6,235 nucleotides of DNA from Bacillota bacterium. GTDB taxonomy: Bacteria > Bacillota > Clostridia > Clostridiales > Clostridiaceae. The stretch spans positions 1-6,235 of the forward strand of contig JAJYBA010000095.1 of NCBI GenBank assembly GCA_021779235.1. Direction: 5' to 3'. The notes beneath the pieces are model-generated. The model ran no database searches and had not been told where the DNA came from. It was given only the letters and a program-made list of their open reading frames with translations. Shown in pieces: positions 1 through 5,055 of the stretch (within the stretch, counting starts at the first letter, position 1; each line of letters opens with the position of its first letter). The translations under genes and the position numbers were made by a program.

Positions 1-621
1 ATTTTTATACCAGGGGATGTTTCTTCAGCAGCATTTATTATTGCTTGTGTGTTACTTGGTGATGGATGTGAAGTAACTATTAAGAATGTGTTATTAAATA
101 AAAATAGAAGGCAATATTTAGAAATATTAAAATTAATGGGTGCTGACATTGAAATAATTGATCAGGGGAAAGTAAATGAAGAAGAAGTAGGTAATATTAT
201 TGCTCGGAGTAGCAATTTAAAGGGCATTAATCTTACTAGTGAAGTAATACCTGCTATAATTGATGAGATTCCGGTGATAGCACTACTGGCAGCTTTTAGT
301 ACGGGTCAGACTGTTATTGAGGGAATAGAAGAATTAAAACATAAAGAGAGTGATAGAGGTCAGGCTATTGTTCATAATTTAAAAATTTTAGATGTAGATT
401 GCGAAGTTAAAAATAATACACTTATCATTAATGGTAAAGATAGATACATAGATAAAAATGTGGAAATGAATAGCTTTAATGATCATAGAATATCACTAGC
501 TTTTCTTTGCTCTGCTATGAGAAATAAGGGTTGGATAATTATAGATAATTGGGAATGTACGGAAATTTCTTTCCCGAATTCAATAAATTATTTTCAAGAA
601 TTTTTAAATATTATTAAGTAA
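1..621 (+). CDS. aroA: 3-phosphoshikimate 1-carboxyvinyltransferase (EPSP synthase), C-terminal part
   Basis: This is the last 206 codons of a gene whose start lies before the window; the frame is open from base 1. EPSP synthase transfers the enolpyruvyl group of PEP to shikimate 3-phosphate in the cytoplasmic pathway to chorismate. Visible family signatures are IPGDVSSAAF at fragment residues 3-12 (start of the second half of the enzyme), IDEIP around residues 87-91 with the conserved Asp at residue 88, KESDR at 115-119, and NDHRIS near 160-165. These correspond to the Asp, Lys-Glu-x-x-Arg and His-Arg active-site elements of the family. The ending ECTEISFPNS matches the usual C-terminal SFP motif. 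The IPGD and DEIP motifs favour AroA over the related MurA. Full-length family members are about 430 residues, so roughly half is present. No clear terminator follows the stop; whether it belongs to a larger aro operon cannot be seen. Confidence 0.95.
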   Translation: MFIPGDVSSAAFIIACVLLGDGCEVTIKNVLLNKNRRQYLEILKLMGADIEIIDQGKVNEEEVGNIIARSSNLKGINLTSEVIPAIIDEIPVIALLAAFSTGQTVIEGIEELKHKESDRGQAIVHNLKILDVDCEVKNNTLIINGKDRYIDKNVEMNSFNDHRISLAFLCSAMRNKGWIIIDNWECTEISFPNSINYFQEFLNIIK

Positions 622-716
622 GTGTAATAAAATTCTTTCCATGAGAAAACATAAGCATATAGAACTTTTATCAGTTTAATATTACTACTATATTAAAAAC
701 TAGAGGAGTTGTTATC

Positions 717-1316
717 ATGGAAAAGGAAAAAATACAATATTTTAAGGAAAAATTGATAAGTGAACAGGCAAGAGTACTTAATCTTATTAATCAAATGAAA
801 CAAAATGGGGTTATAAATTCTAACAGTGAAATGGCTACCGAAATATCGTTTTATGATAATCATCCGTCTGATACTGCTTCTGAATTATTTGATAAAGAAA
901 AGGGCCTGGCACTTAAGGGAAACGAGATGTCAATTATTAAAAAAATTGATGATGCTTTAAAGAGCATTGAAAATCATACCTATGGAAAATGCAAAAGTTG
1001 TGGTAAAGATATAATCGAGGCGAGATTAGAATTTATTCCTTACGCAGAGAATTGTGTGGCATGTCAAAAATCTATAGGTAATAATAAGCCAGCAGAACAA
1101 AACAATAGATGCGTTGAGGAAGAGTTACTTGGTACACACTTTAGATATAGTAATAGTGGAGAAGTAGGCATTGATGCTGAAGATACTTATCAGGTAGTTC
1201 AACGTTTTAATAAATTAGAAGACCTGTCTTTGGATTACGACGATGATGATGACGGTTATGTTGAACCTATAGAGAAAATAAGTAATGAACAATATAAAAA
1301 TCAGTTGCCAGATTAA
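717..1316 (+). CDS. TraR/DksA-type C4 zinc-finger protein (YteA/YlyA-like)
   Basis: A 199-residue soluble protein with a helical N-terminal part, a conserved YDNHPSDTASELF block (46-58) and a C4 zinc finger. The finger cysteines are C92, C95, C113 and C116 (CxxC-17-CxxC). This arrangement matches the Firmicute YteA group of the DksA/TraR superfamily, whose members act on RNA polymerase through its secondary channel. The C-terminal extension holds a GIDAEDTYQVVQRF segment and an acidic run, D175-D179. The E. coli DksA tip motif DxxDxA is not present as such; D47 and D52 in the DNHPSD block are the nearest acids, so activity like DksA cannot be assumed. Shine-Dalgarno AGAGGAG (702-708) lies 8 bases before ATG 717. 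Its position upstream of lspA matches that of ylyA in B. subtilis, described as an RNA-polymerase-binding regulator connected with sporulation; a similar role here is inference. Family call is firm, function is not. Confidence 0.88.
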   Translation: MEKEKIQYFKEKLISEQARVLNLINQMKQNGVINSNSEMATEISFYDNHPSDTASELFDKEKGLALKGNEMSIIKKIDDALKSIENHTYGKCKSCGKDIIEARLEFIPYAENCVACQKSIGNNKPAEQNNRCVEEELLGTHFRYSNSGEVGIDAEDTYQVVQRFNKLEDLSLDYDDDDDGYVEPIEKISNEQYKNQLPD

Positions 1317-1361
1317 TAATATTTCAGTAACACAGGTAAGGATTTAAATTAGGGAGAATAA

Positions 1362-1431
1362 GAAAAGTATATATTGTGAAGAGTTCTTTGTTAAGAAAAC
1401 AAATTTTAGCAATATATGCTTTTCATTTTTT
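1362..1431 (+). terminator. Long-stem hairpin with U-run between the zinc-finger gene and lspA
   Basis: Bases 1362-1376 (GAAAAGTATATATTG) pair with 1410-1424 (CAATATATGCTTTTC) over 15 positions with a single U-G wobble (1368/1418). Six T residues follow at 1426-1431 after one A. The 33-base loop contains a smaller inner hairpin: TTTGTT (1387-1392) with AACAAA (1398-1403). It fits a Rho-independent terminator for the zinc-finger gene, although the stem is AT-rich and the loop unusually large. It ends only 22 bases before the lspA start, so it could instead be a read-through or attenuating element in a leader of lspA. Confidence 0.6.
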
Positions 1432-1453
1432 ATATTAAATAGGGGGTAAGGGT

Positions 1454-1900
1454 ATGGAAGCATTAATAATTTTTTTAGGCTTGCTATTGGACAGATTAGC
1501 TAAAATTAGGGCGCTGAATTCTTTGAAAGAAAAAGATGGAATTATATTAATTAAAGGCATTTTTAAATTAGAATATTTAGAGAATAGGGGAGCGGCTTTT
1601 GGCATTTTACAAAACAAATTGATATTGTTAGCTATAGTTACATTACTGGTTATTTCTGCAATGATATATTATATTATTAAGTATAAGCCAAAATCTAAAT
1701 TTCTAAGAATAAGTTTTGCTTTGATTATTAGTGGAGCCCTTGGAAATTTATATGATAGGGTATTTTATAAATACGTAGTAGACTTTATTTTACTTCATTA
1801 TAAAGAGGTGTATTATTTCCCAACATTTAATATAGCTGATATGTTAGTAGTTGTGGGTACATTAATTTTAGCAATATCAATAGTAAAGGAAGAGGTATAG
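1454..1900 (+). CDS. lspA: Lipoprotein signal peptidase (signal peptidase II)
   Basis: A 148-residue polytopic membrane aspartyl protease that removes the signal peptide of prolipoproteins after Lgt adds diacylglycerol to the lipobox cysteine. The length is slightly below the usual 150-165. Family blocks in order are LLDRLAK (11-17, conserved D13 and K17), ENRGAAFGIL (43-52), the GALGNLYDR loop (94-102), VVDF (108-111) and FNIAD (125-129). D110 and D129 are the expected catalytic aspartate pair. Four hydrophobic stretches, about 3-13, 56-75, 84-98 and 130-144, fit the four-helix topology. The start is set by the near-consensus Shine-Dalgarno AGGGGGT (1441-1447), six bases before ATG. The next gene begins directly after its stop. 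No convincing promoter fits between the preceding hairpin and the start. Confidence 0.96.
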   Translation: MEALIIFLGLLLDRLAKIRALNSLKEKDGIILIKGIFKLEYLENRGAAFGILQNKLILLAIVTLLVISAMIYYIIKYKPKSKFLRISFALIISGALGNLYDRVFYKYVVDFILLHYKEVYYFPTFNIADMLVVVGTLILAISIVKEEV

Positions 1901-2818
1901 ATGGACTGTTTTGAGTTTAAAGTTGATGAAAGTTCGGTTGGTACAAGATTAGATGTTTTTATTTCTAATAAATTTGAAAATAAGTCACGATCATATATTC
2001 AAGGAATAATTGAAGGTGAAACTGCAACTGTAAATGGAAAATGTAGAAAAAGTAATTACAAATTGAAATTAGAGGATACAATTACATTATCTATTCCAGA
2101 GCCCGTAGAGCTAAATGTAAAAGCAGAAGAAATACCCTTGGACGTTATATATGAAGATAGTGACGTAATTGTAATTAATAAACCACAGGATATGGTGGTT
2201 CACCCAGCGCCAGGAAACTATAGTGGTACATTAGTTAATGCGCTTTTAAATCATTGTAAAGATCTATCAGGCATCAATGGTATAATAAGACCAGGGATAG
2301 TGCATAGAATTGATAAGGACACATCTGGAGCCTTAGTGGTTGCTAAAAACGATAATGCTCATAATGCTCTAGCCATGCAGCTTAAAGAGCATTCAATGAC
2401 AAGAAGTTATTTAGCACTTGTAGAAGGTGTAATTAAGAATGATGAAGGCACAATTGATGAACCCATTGGAAGACATCCAATAGATAGGATAAAGATGGGT
2501 GTAGTAAAAACTGGTAAAAAGGCTGTTACCCACTATAAAGTAATAGAAAGATTTGGGAGTTATACCTTGGTGGAATGTAACTTAGAAACTGGGCGAACAC
2601 ATCAAATAAGAGTACATATGGCAAAGATAGGACATCCTTTGGTAGGGGATTTGGTGTACGGTTATAAAAAGCAGAGGTTTAATTTAAAAGGGCAGGTACT
2701 TCATGCAAAAAGGCTTGGATTTATACATCCAAGTACTAATGAATACATGGAATTTGATTCTCCGCTCCCAGACTATTTCGAAAAATTGATAGCTAAGCTA
2801 AAAAAAGAGTTGAAATAG
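1901..2818 (+). CDS. rluD: RluA-family 23S rRNA pseudouridine synthase (RluD/YlyB type)
   Basis: A 305-residue cytoplasmic enzyme isomerising specific uridines in RNA to pseudouridine. Residues about 12-70 form an S4-like RNA-binding domain (SSVGTRLDVFIS, then VNGKCRKSNYKL). The catalytic domain carries the family motif HRIDKDTSGALVVAK from 135, with D138 as the catalytic aspartate, and GRTHQIRVH (231-239) followed by GHPLVGD. An N-terminal S4 domain and this length suit RluD, which in E. coli modifies helix 69 of 23S rRNA; the exact target here is not provable from sequence. Its place after lspA and before pyrR is that of B. subtilis ylyB. The ATG at 1901 follows the lspA TAG with no gap, and its Shine-Dalgarno AGGAAGAGG (1887-1895) lies inside lspA, so translation is probably coupled. 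The last codons contain the -35 element of the pyrR promoter. Confidence 0.95.
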   Translation: MDCFEFKVDESSVGTRLDVFISNKFENKSRSYIQGIIEGETATVNGKCRKSNYKLKLEDTITLSIPEPVELNVKAEEIPLDVIYEDSDVIVINKPQDMVVHPAPGNYSGTLVNALLNHCKDLSGINGIIRPGIVHRIDKDTSGALVVAKNDNAHNALAMQLKEHSMTRSYLALVEGVIKNDEGTIDEPIGRHPIDRIKMGVVKTGKKAVTHYKVIERFGSYTLVECNLETGRTHQIRVHMAKIGHPLVGDLVYGYKKQRFNLKGQVLHAKRLGFIHPSTNEYMEFDSPLPDYFEKLIAKLKKELK

Positions 2819-2838
2819 CACAGAATATGTGGTATTAT
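2810..2838 (+). promoter_or_regulatory. Sigma-A type promoter for the pyrR leader
   Basis: TTGAAA (2810-2815), a 17-base spacer, then TATTAT (2833-2838), each hexamer 5 of 6 to consensus, with an extended -10 TG at 2830-2831. The -35 lies in the last codons of the pseudouridine synthase gene. Transcription would begin near 2845, giving a leader of about 170 bases that contains all the PyrR attenuator elements. A perfect TATAAT at 2847-2852 is an alternative -10 but has no recognisable -35; its start, near 2859, would still just include the first hairpin. Confidence 0.65.
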
Positions 2839-2856
2839 GTTTTTAATATAATATTT

Positions 2857-2951
2857 ATGCCTTTAAATGTTCCAGAGAGATCATAAGGATAAAGATAGTA
2901 ATACTATTGTGTAAGTATAGTATGCCTTTACCTTATGGTAAAGGCTTTTTT
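2857..2951 (+). promoter_or_regulatory. PyrR-responsive transcription attenuator in the pyrR leader
   Basis: Three mutually exclusive structures can be drawn. The anti-antiterminator (PyrR-binding hairpin) has lower stem CCTT (2860-2863) with AAGG (2885-2888), a 5'-side bulge TAA (2864-2866), upper stem 2867-2872 with 2879-2884, and hexaloop CAGAGA (2873-2878). Its top, UUCCAGAGAGAU, resembles the PyrR consensus ARUCCNGNGAGGYU, but there is a U-U mismatch in the upper stem (2870/2881). The antiterminator pairs ATAAGGATAAAG (2883-2894, one bulged A) with CTTTACCTTAT (2926-2936), extended inside by ATACTAT (2901-2907) with ATAGTAT (2917-2923). The terminator is listed separately. In the known Bacillus mechanism, PyrR with UMP or UTP stabilises the first hairpin, blocks the antiterminator and lets the terminator form, so pyrimidine excess lowers pyrR-uraA expression. 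The homologous regulator is encoded directly downstream, which strongly supports the call. Confidence 0.9.
2924..2951 (+). terminator. Intrinsic terminator of the pyrR attenuator
   Basis: A perfect 9-bp stem, GCCTTTACC (2924-2932) with GGTAAAGGC (2937-2945), closes a TTAT loop and runs straight into six T (2946-2951). The 5' arm of the stem is also the 3' arm of the antiterminator, so the two cannot coexist. It lies 64 bases before the pyrR start codon. Confidence 0.92.
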
Positions 2952-3015
2952 ATATTATAAAAAGTTTACATATTAATTTAATAATAAATAATATTATTAG
3001 GTAGGAGGTGAAATT

Positions 3016-3552
3016 ATGGAGTTAAAGTCAGTACTATTAGATGAAAAAGCTATAAAGAGAACCTTGACAAGAGTAGCGCATGAAATTATTGAAAAAAATA
3101 AGGGAATAGAAAACATAATACTTGTAGGAATAAAAAGGCGTGGGGTACCAATTGCAGAAAGAATTGCTCTATTAATAGAACAGTTTGAAGGAATTAAAGT
3201 TCCAGTAAGCAGTGTTGATATTACATTATACAGAGATGACCTCACATCTGTAGATGAGCAACCAGTTTTAAATAATGGAGATTTAGGCATAGATGTAATT
3301 GGTAAAAAAATAATTTTAGTTGATGATGTATTGTACACTGGAAGAACTGCAAGAGCCGCAATAGATGCCATAATAGATAAGGGTAGACCTCAAATGATAC
3401 AATTAGCTGTTTTAGTAGATAGAGGACATAGAGAGCTACCAATTAGGGCTGATTATGTGGGGAAAAACATACCTACTTCAGGCAAAGAAATGATTTCTGT
3501 TGAACTTTTAGAAATTGATGAAAAAGACTCAGTAATTATATATGAACTTTAA
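3016..3552 (+). CDS. pyrR: Bifunctional pyr operon RNA-binding regulator / uracil phosphoribosyltransferase
   Basis: A 178-residue cytoplasmic protein of the type I phosphoribosyltransferase fold. PyrR binds pyr mRNA hairpins when loaded with UMP or UTP and also makes UMP from uracil and PRPP. The PRPP-binding loop is LVDDVLYTGRTARAA (101-115). LTRVAHEIIEKNKG (17-30), VGIKRRG (37-43), DITLYRDDL (68-76) and VLVDRGHRELPIRADYVGKNIPTS (132-155) closely match B. subtilis PyrR throughout, and the length (181 there) is nearly the same. The basic residues implicated in RNA binding in the family (T18-R19 region, K28, H138-R139) are present. The ATG at 3016 follows a consensus Shine-Dalgarno AGGAGGTG (3003-3010). 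It is preceded by its own attenuator, so it is autoregulated, and followed after 40 bases by the uracil permease gene, whose product would supply the uracil it uses. Confidence 0.97.
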   Translation: MELKSVLLDEKAIKRTLTRVAHEIIEKNKGIENIILVGIKRRGVPIAERIALLIEQFEGIKVPVSSVDITLYRDDLTSVDEQPVLNNGDLGIDVIGKKIILVDDVLYTGRTARAAIDAIIDKGRPQMIQLAVLVDRGHRELPIRADYVGKNIPTSGKEMISVELLEIDEKDSVIIYEL

Positions 3553-3553
3553 T

Positions 3554-3586
3554 CTTTTAAAATAGTCCAGCGAGACTAAAAGGAGG
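3554..3586 (+). promoter_or_regulatory. PyrR-type hairpin covering the uraA Shine-Dalgarno sequence
   Basis: AGTCCAGCGAGACT (3564-3577) matches the PyrR-binding consensus ARUCCNGNGAGGYU at 13 of 14 positions. Its upper stem AGTC/GACT is perfect and the hexaloop is CAGCGA (3568-3573). A lower stem forms between CTTTT (3554-3558) and AAAAG (3578-3582), with a purine-rich bulge on the 5' side as in known PyrR sites. The Shine-Dalgarno is AAAAGGAGG (3578-3586), six bases before the uraA ATG, so the lower stem takes up its first part. There is no terminator or U-run in this 40-base gap. The inference is that PyrR bound here blocks ribosome access to uraA, a mode known for the pyr leader of Mycobacterium smegmatis, rather than terminating transcription as in the B. 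subtilis pyrR-pyrP gap. Confidence 0.8.
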
Positions 3587-3592
3587 AACTAA

Positions 3593-4876
3593 ATGAAAAA
3601 TTTTGTAGATGTTGAAGAAAGATTACCTATTAAAGAGACAATTCCATTAAGTTTACAGCACTTATTTGCTATGGTGGGAGCAACTATCCTTGTACCAATG
3701 CTCACAGGTCTTAGTCCATCAATTGCGCTATTTTGCAGCGGGGTAGGAACTTTATTATATATTTTATGTACTAAAGCTAAACTTCCTGCGTATGTAGGCT
3801 CATCCTTTGCATTTATAGGTCCTATGTCTGTAGCCACAAAGTTATATGGACAAAGTTCTATGCTATCAGGAATTATTGCTGCAGGACTTATATATATAAT
3901 TGTAGCTTTAATTATTAAATTTGTGGGAACGAAATGGTTAGATAGAATTTTATCACCAGTAGTTGTTGGTTCTGTAGTAATTGTAATAGGACTTAGTTTA
4001 GCTGGCGTGGCAATAAATTGGGCAGGGCTAAATTCATCTTTTACAACCCCTGCGCTTGAAGGTGTATCTAGAGGTACATGGATATTTGTATCAATGGTAA
4101 CCTTGGGAATAGCAATAATAGGCTCTATGTATTTTAAAGGATTTTTCGGAGTAGTACCGATTTTGATTGCCATGGTAGTGGGATATATACTCTCTATATT
4201 GTTGGGAATAATTCCACAGGAAGTTCTTAAGGGAATATCTGAAGCGAAGTTTATTAGATTACCTAGTTTTGTTTTCCCAACCTTTAACATAAATGCTATT
4301 ATGCTTATGGCTCCAGTATCTTTCGTAACTTTAGCTGAACATATTGGTCATGTATATGTTACAAATAATGTTTGCGGACGCGACTTCACAAAAAATCCAG
4401 GGCTCCATAGATCAATACTTGGAGACGGTATTGCCACAATGTTTGCTGGTTTTGTAGGAGGTCCTCCTAATACCACTTACGGTGAAAACATAGGAGTTAT
4501 GGCAATTACAAAGGTTTATAGTGTATGGGTAATTGGAGGAGCGGGTGTAATCGCAATTATATTATCATTCATTGGACCAGTTGCTGAAGTAATAGCTAAC
4601 ATTCCACTACCAGTAATTGGAGGAGTTAGCGTAATGCTATTTGGAATAATTGCATCCTCTGGTTTTAGAATCTTTGTAGAAGATAAAGTGGATTTTAGCA
4701 AAAAGAGAAACCTAATAATTGCTTCGGTAATAATAGTTTTAGGTATTGGCGGAGGGGGTATTAAGTTTCCATTCGCAGGATCAGAAGTTGAAATTGCAGG
4801 AGTAGCTTTAGCAACTTTAGTGGGTATAATATTGAATTTAGTTTTACCTGAAAATAGTAAGGCAGGAGATAATTAA
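3593..4876 (+). CDS. uraA: Uracil permease (uracil:proton symporter, NCS2 family)
   Basis: A 427-residue inner-membrane transporter of the nucleobase/ascorbate NCS2 family that imports uracil with protons. The family usually has 14 membrane segments, and the hydrophobic pattern here fits that. Hallmarks are QHLFAMVGATILVP (22-35), the half-helix motif GSSFAFIGPM (69-78), LAEHIGHVYVTNNV (247-260) and the signature NTTYGENIGVMAITKVYS (293-310). E249, H253 and E298 align with E. coli UraA E241, H245 and E290, which contact uracil or couple protons, so uracil rather than purines is the expected substrate. It follows pyrR with a 40-base gap and no promoter, so it should be co-transcribed, and it is read from a strong AAAAGGAGG site inside a PyrR-type hairpin. 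In B. subtilis the equivalent gene is pyrP. A terminator follows. Confidence 0.96.
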   Translation: MKNFVDVEERLPIKETIPLSLQHLFAMVGATILVPMLTGLSPSIALFCSGVGTLLYILCTKAKLPAYVGSSFAFIGPMSVATKLYGQSSMLSGIIAAGLIYIIVALIIKFVGTKWLDRILSPVVVGSVVIVIGLSLAGVAINWAGLNSSFTTPALEGVSRGTWIFVSMVTLGIAIIGSMYFKGFFGVVPILIAMVVGYILSILLGIIPQEVLKGISEAKFIRLPSFVFPTFNINAIMLMAPVSFVTLAEHIGHVYVTNNVCGRDFTKNPGLHRSILGDGIATMFAGFVGGPPNTTYGENIGVMAITKVYSVWVIGGAGVIAIILSFIGPVAEVIANIPLPVIGGVSVMLFGIIASSGFRIFVEDKVDFSKKRNLIIASVIIVLGIGGGGIKFPFAGSEVEIAGVALATLVGIILNLVLPENSKAGDN

Positions 4877-4910
4877 AGACATTCTAGAAGATCTTTAAAC
4901 ATAAAACTAT

Positions 4911-4950
4911 ACAAATAAGTGCTAGATGTAGGTCTGGCACTTTTATTTGT
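4911..4950 (+). terminator. Terminator after uraA
   Basis: Bases 4911-4926 (ACAAATAAGTGCTAGA) pair with 4933-4950 through one U-G wobble (4923/4936) and a two-base TT bulge (4943-4944), around a six-base loop. The GC-bearing core is AGTGCTAGA with TCTGGCACT, followed by a T-rich tail TTTATTTGT. It lies 34 bases past the uraA stop and would end the pyrR-uraA transcript, so the next gene needs its own promoter. The A-rich left arm means it could also work for the other strand. Confidence 0.82.
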
Positions 4951-5001
4951 ATTCTAGGAAATAATTTAAAACTTCTAGACAATAATAACAAATAGAGATA
5001 T

Positions 5002-5007
5002 TATAAT
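5002..5007 (+). promoter_or_regulatory. Possible promoter -10 element for the RNA methyltransferase gene
   Basis: A perfect TATAAT lies 48 bases before the start codon and downstream of the uraA terminator, where a promoter is expected. The -35 side is poor: TAGACA (4976-4981) is the closest match but leaves a 20-base spacer, and no extended -10 TG is present. Position supports it more than sequence, since TATAAT arises easily in such AT-rich DNA. Confidence 0.4.
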
Positions 5008-5055
5008 ATGAGTAATACGAGTTGTAAGGAAATGAAGAAATAGGAGAGATAATAT

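Noticed and set aside
636..694. Promoter-like elements before the zinc-finger gene: TTTCCA (636-641), 16 bases, TATAGA (658-663); also TATATT (689-694).
   Set aside because: The hexamers of the first pair match at only 4 of 6 each; the second has no -35 and would start transcription at the Shine-Dalgarno. Matches of this level are expected by chance in such AT-rich DNA.
1305..1333. Possible lspA promoter TTGCCA (1305-1310), 17 bases, TAACAC (1328-1333).
   Set aside because: The -10 is poor. It would make the 1362-1431 hairpin a leader element, but the evidence is too thin to call.
2987..2998. Perfect 12-base palindrome AATAATATTATT upstream of the pyrR Shine-Dalgarno.
   Set aside because: Composed only of A and T in a region of simple AT-rich sequence; no stable structure or known operator.
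3589..4290. A 233-codon open frame on the minus strand opposite uraA, and a 169-codon one (5382-5891) opposite the methyltransferase gene.
   Set aside because: Both lie antisense to clearly recognised genes, show no protein-family features, and reflect the composition of the real coding strand.
4873..4898. Inverted repeat TTAAAGA/TCTTTAA at the uraA stop codon, with palindrome TTCTAGAA in its loop.
   Set aside because: The stem is short and AT-rich with no U-run; the real terminator is the longer structure at 4911-4950.
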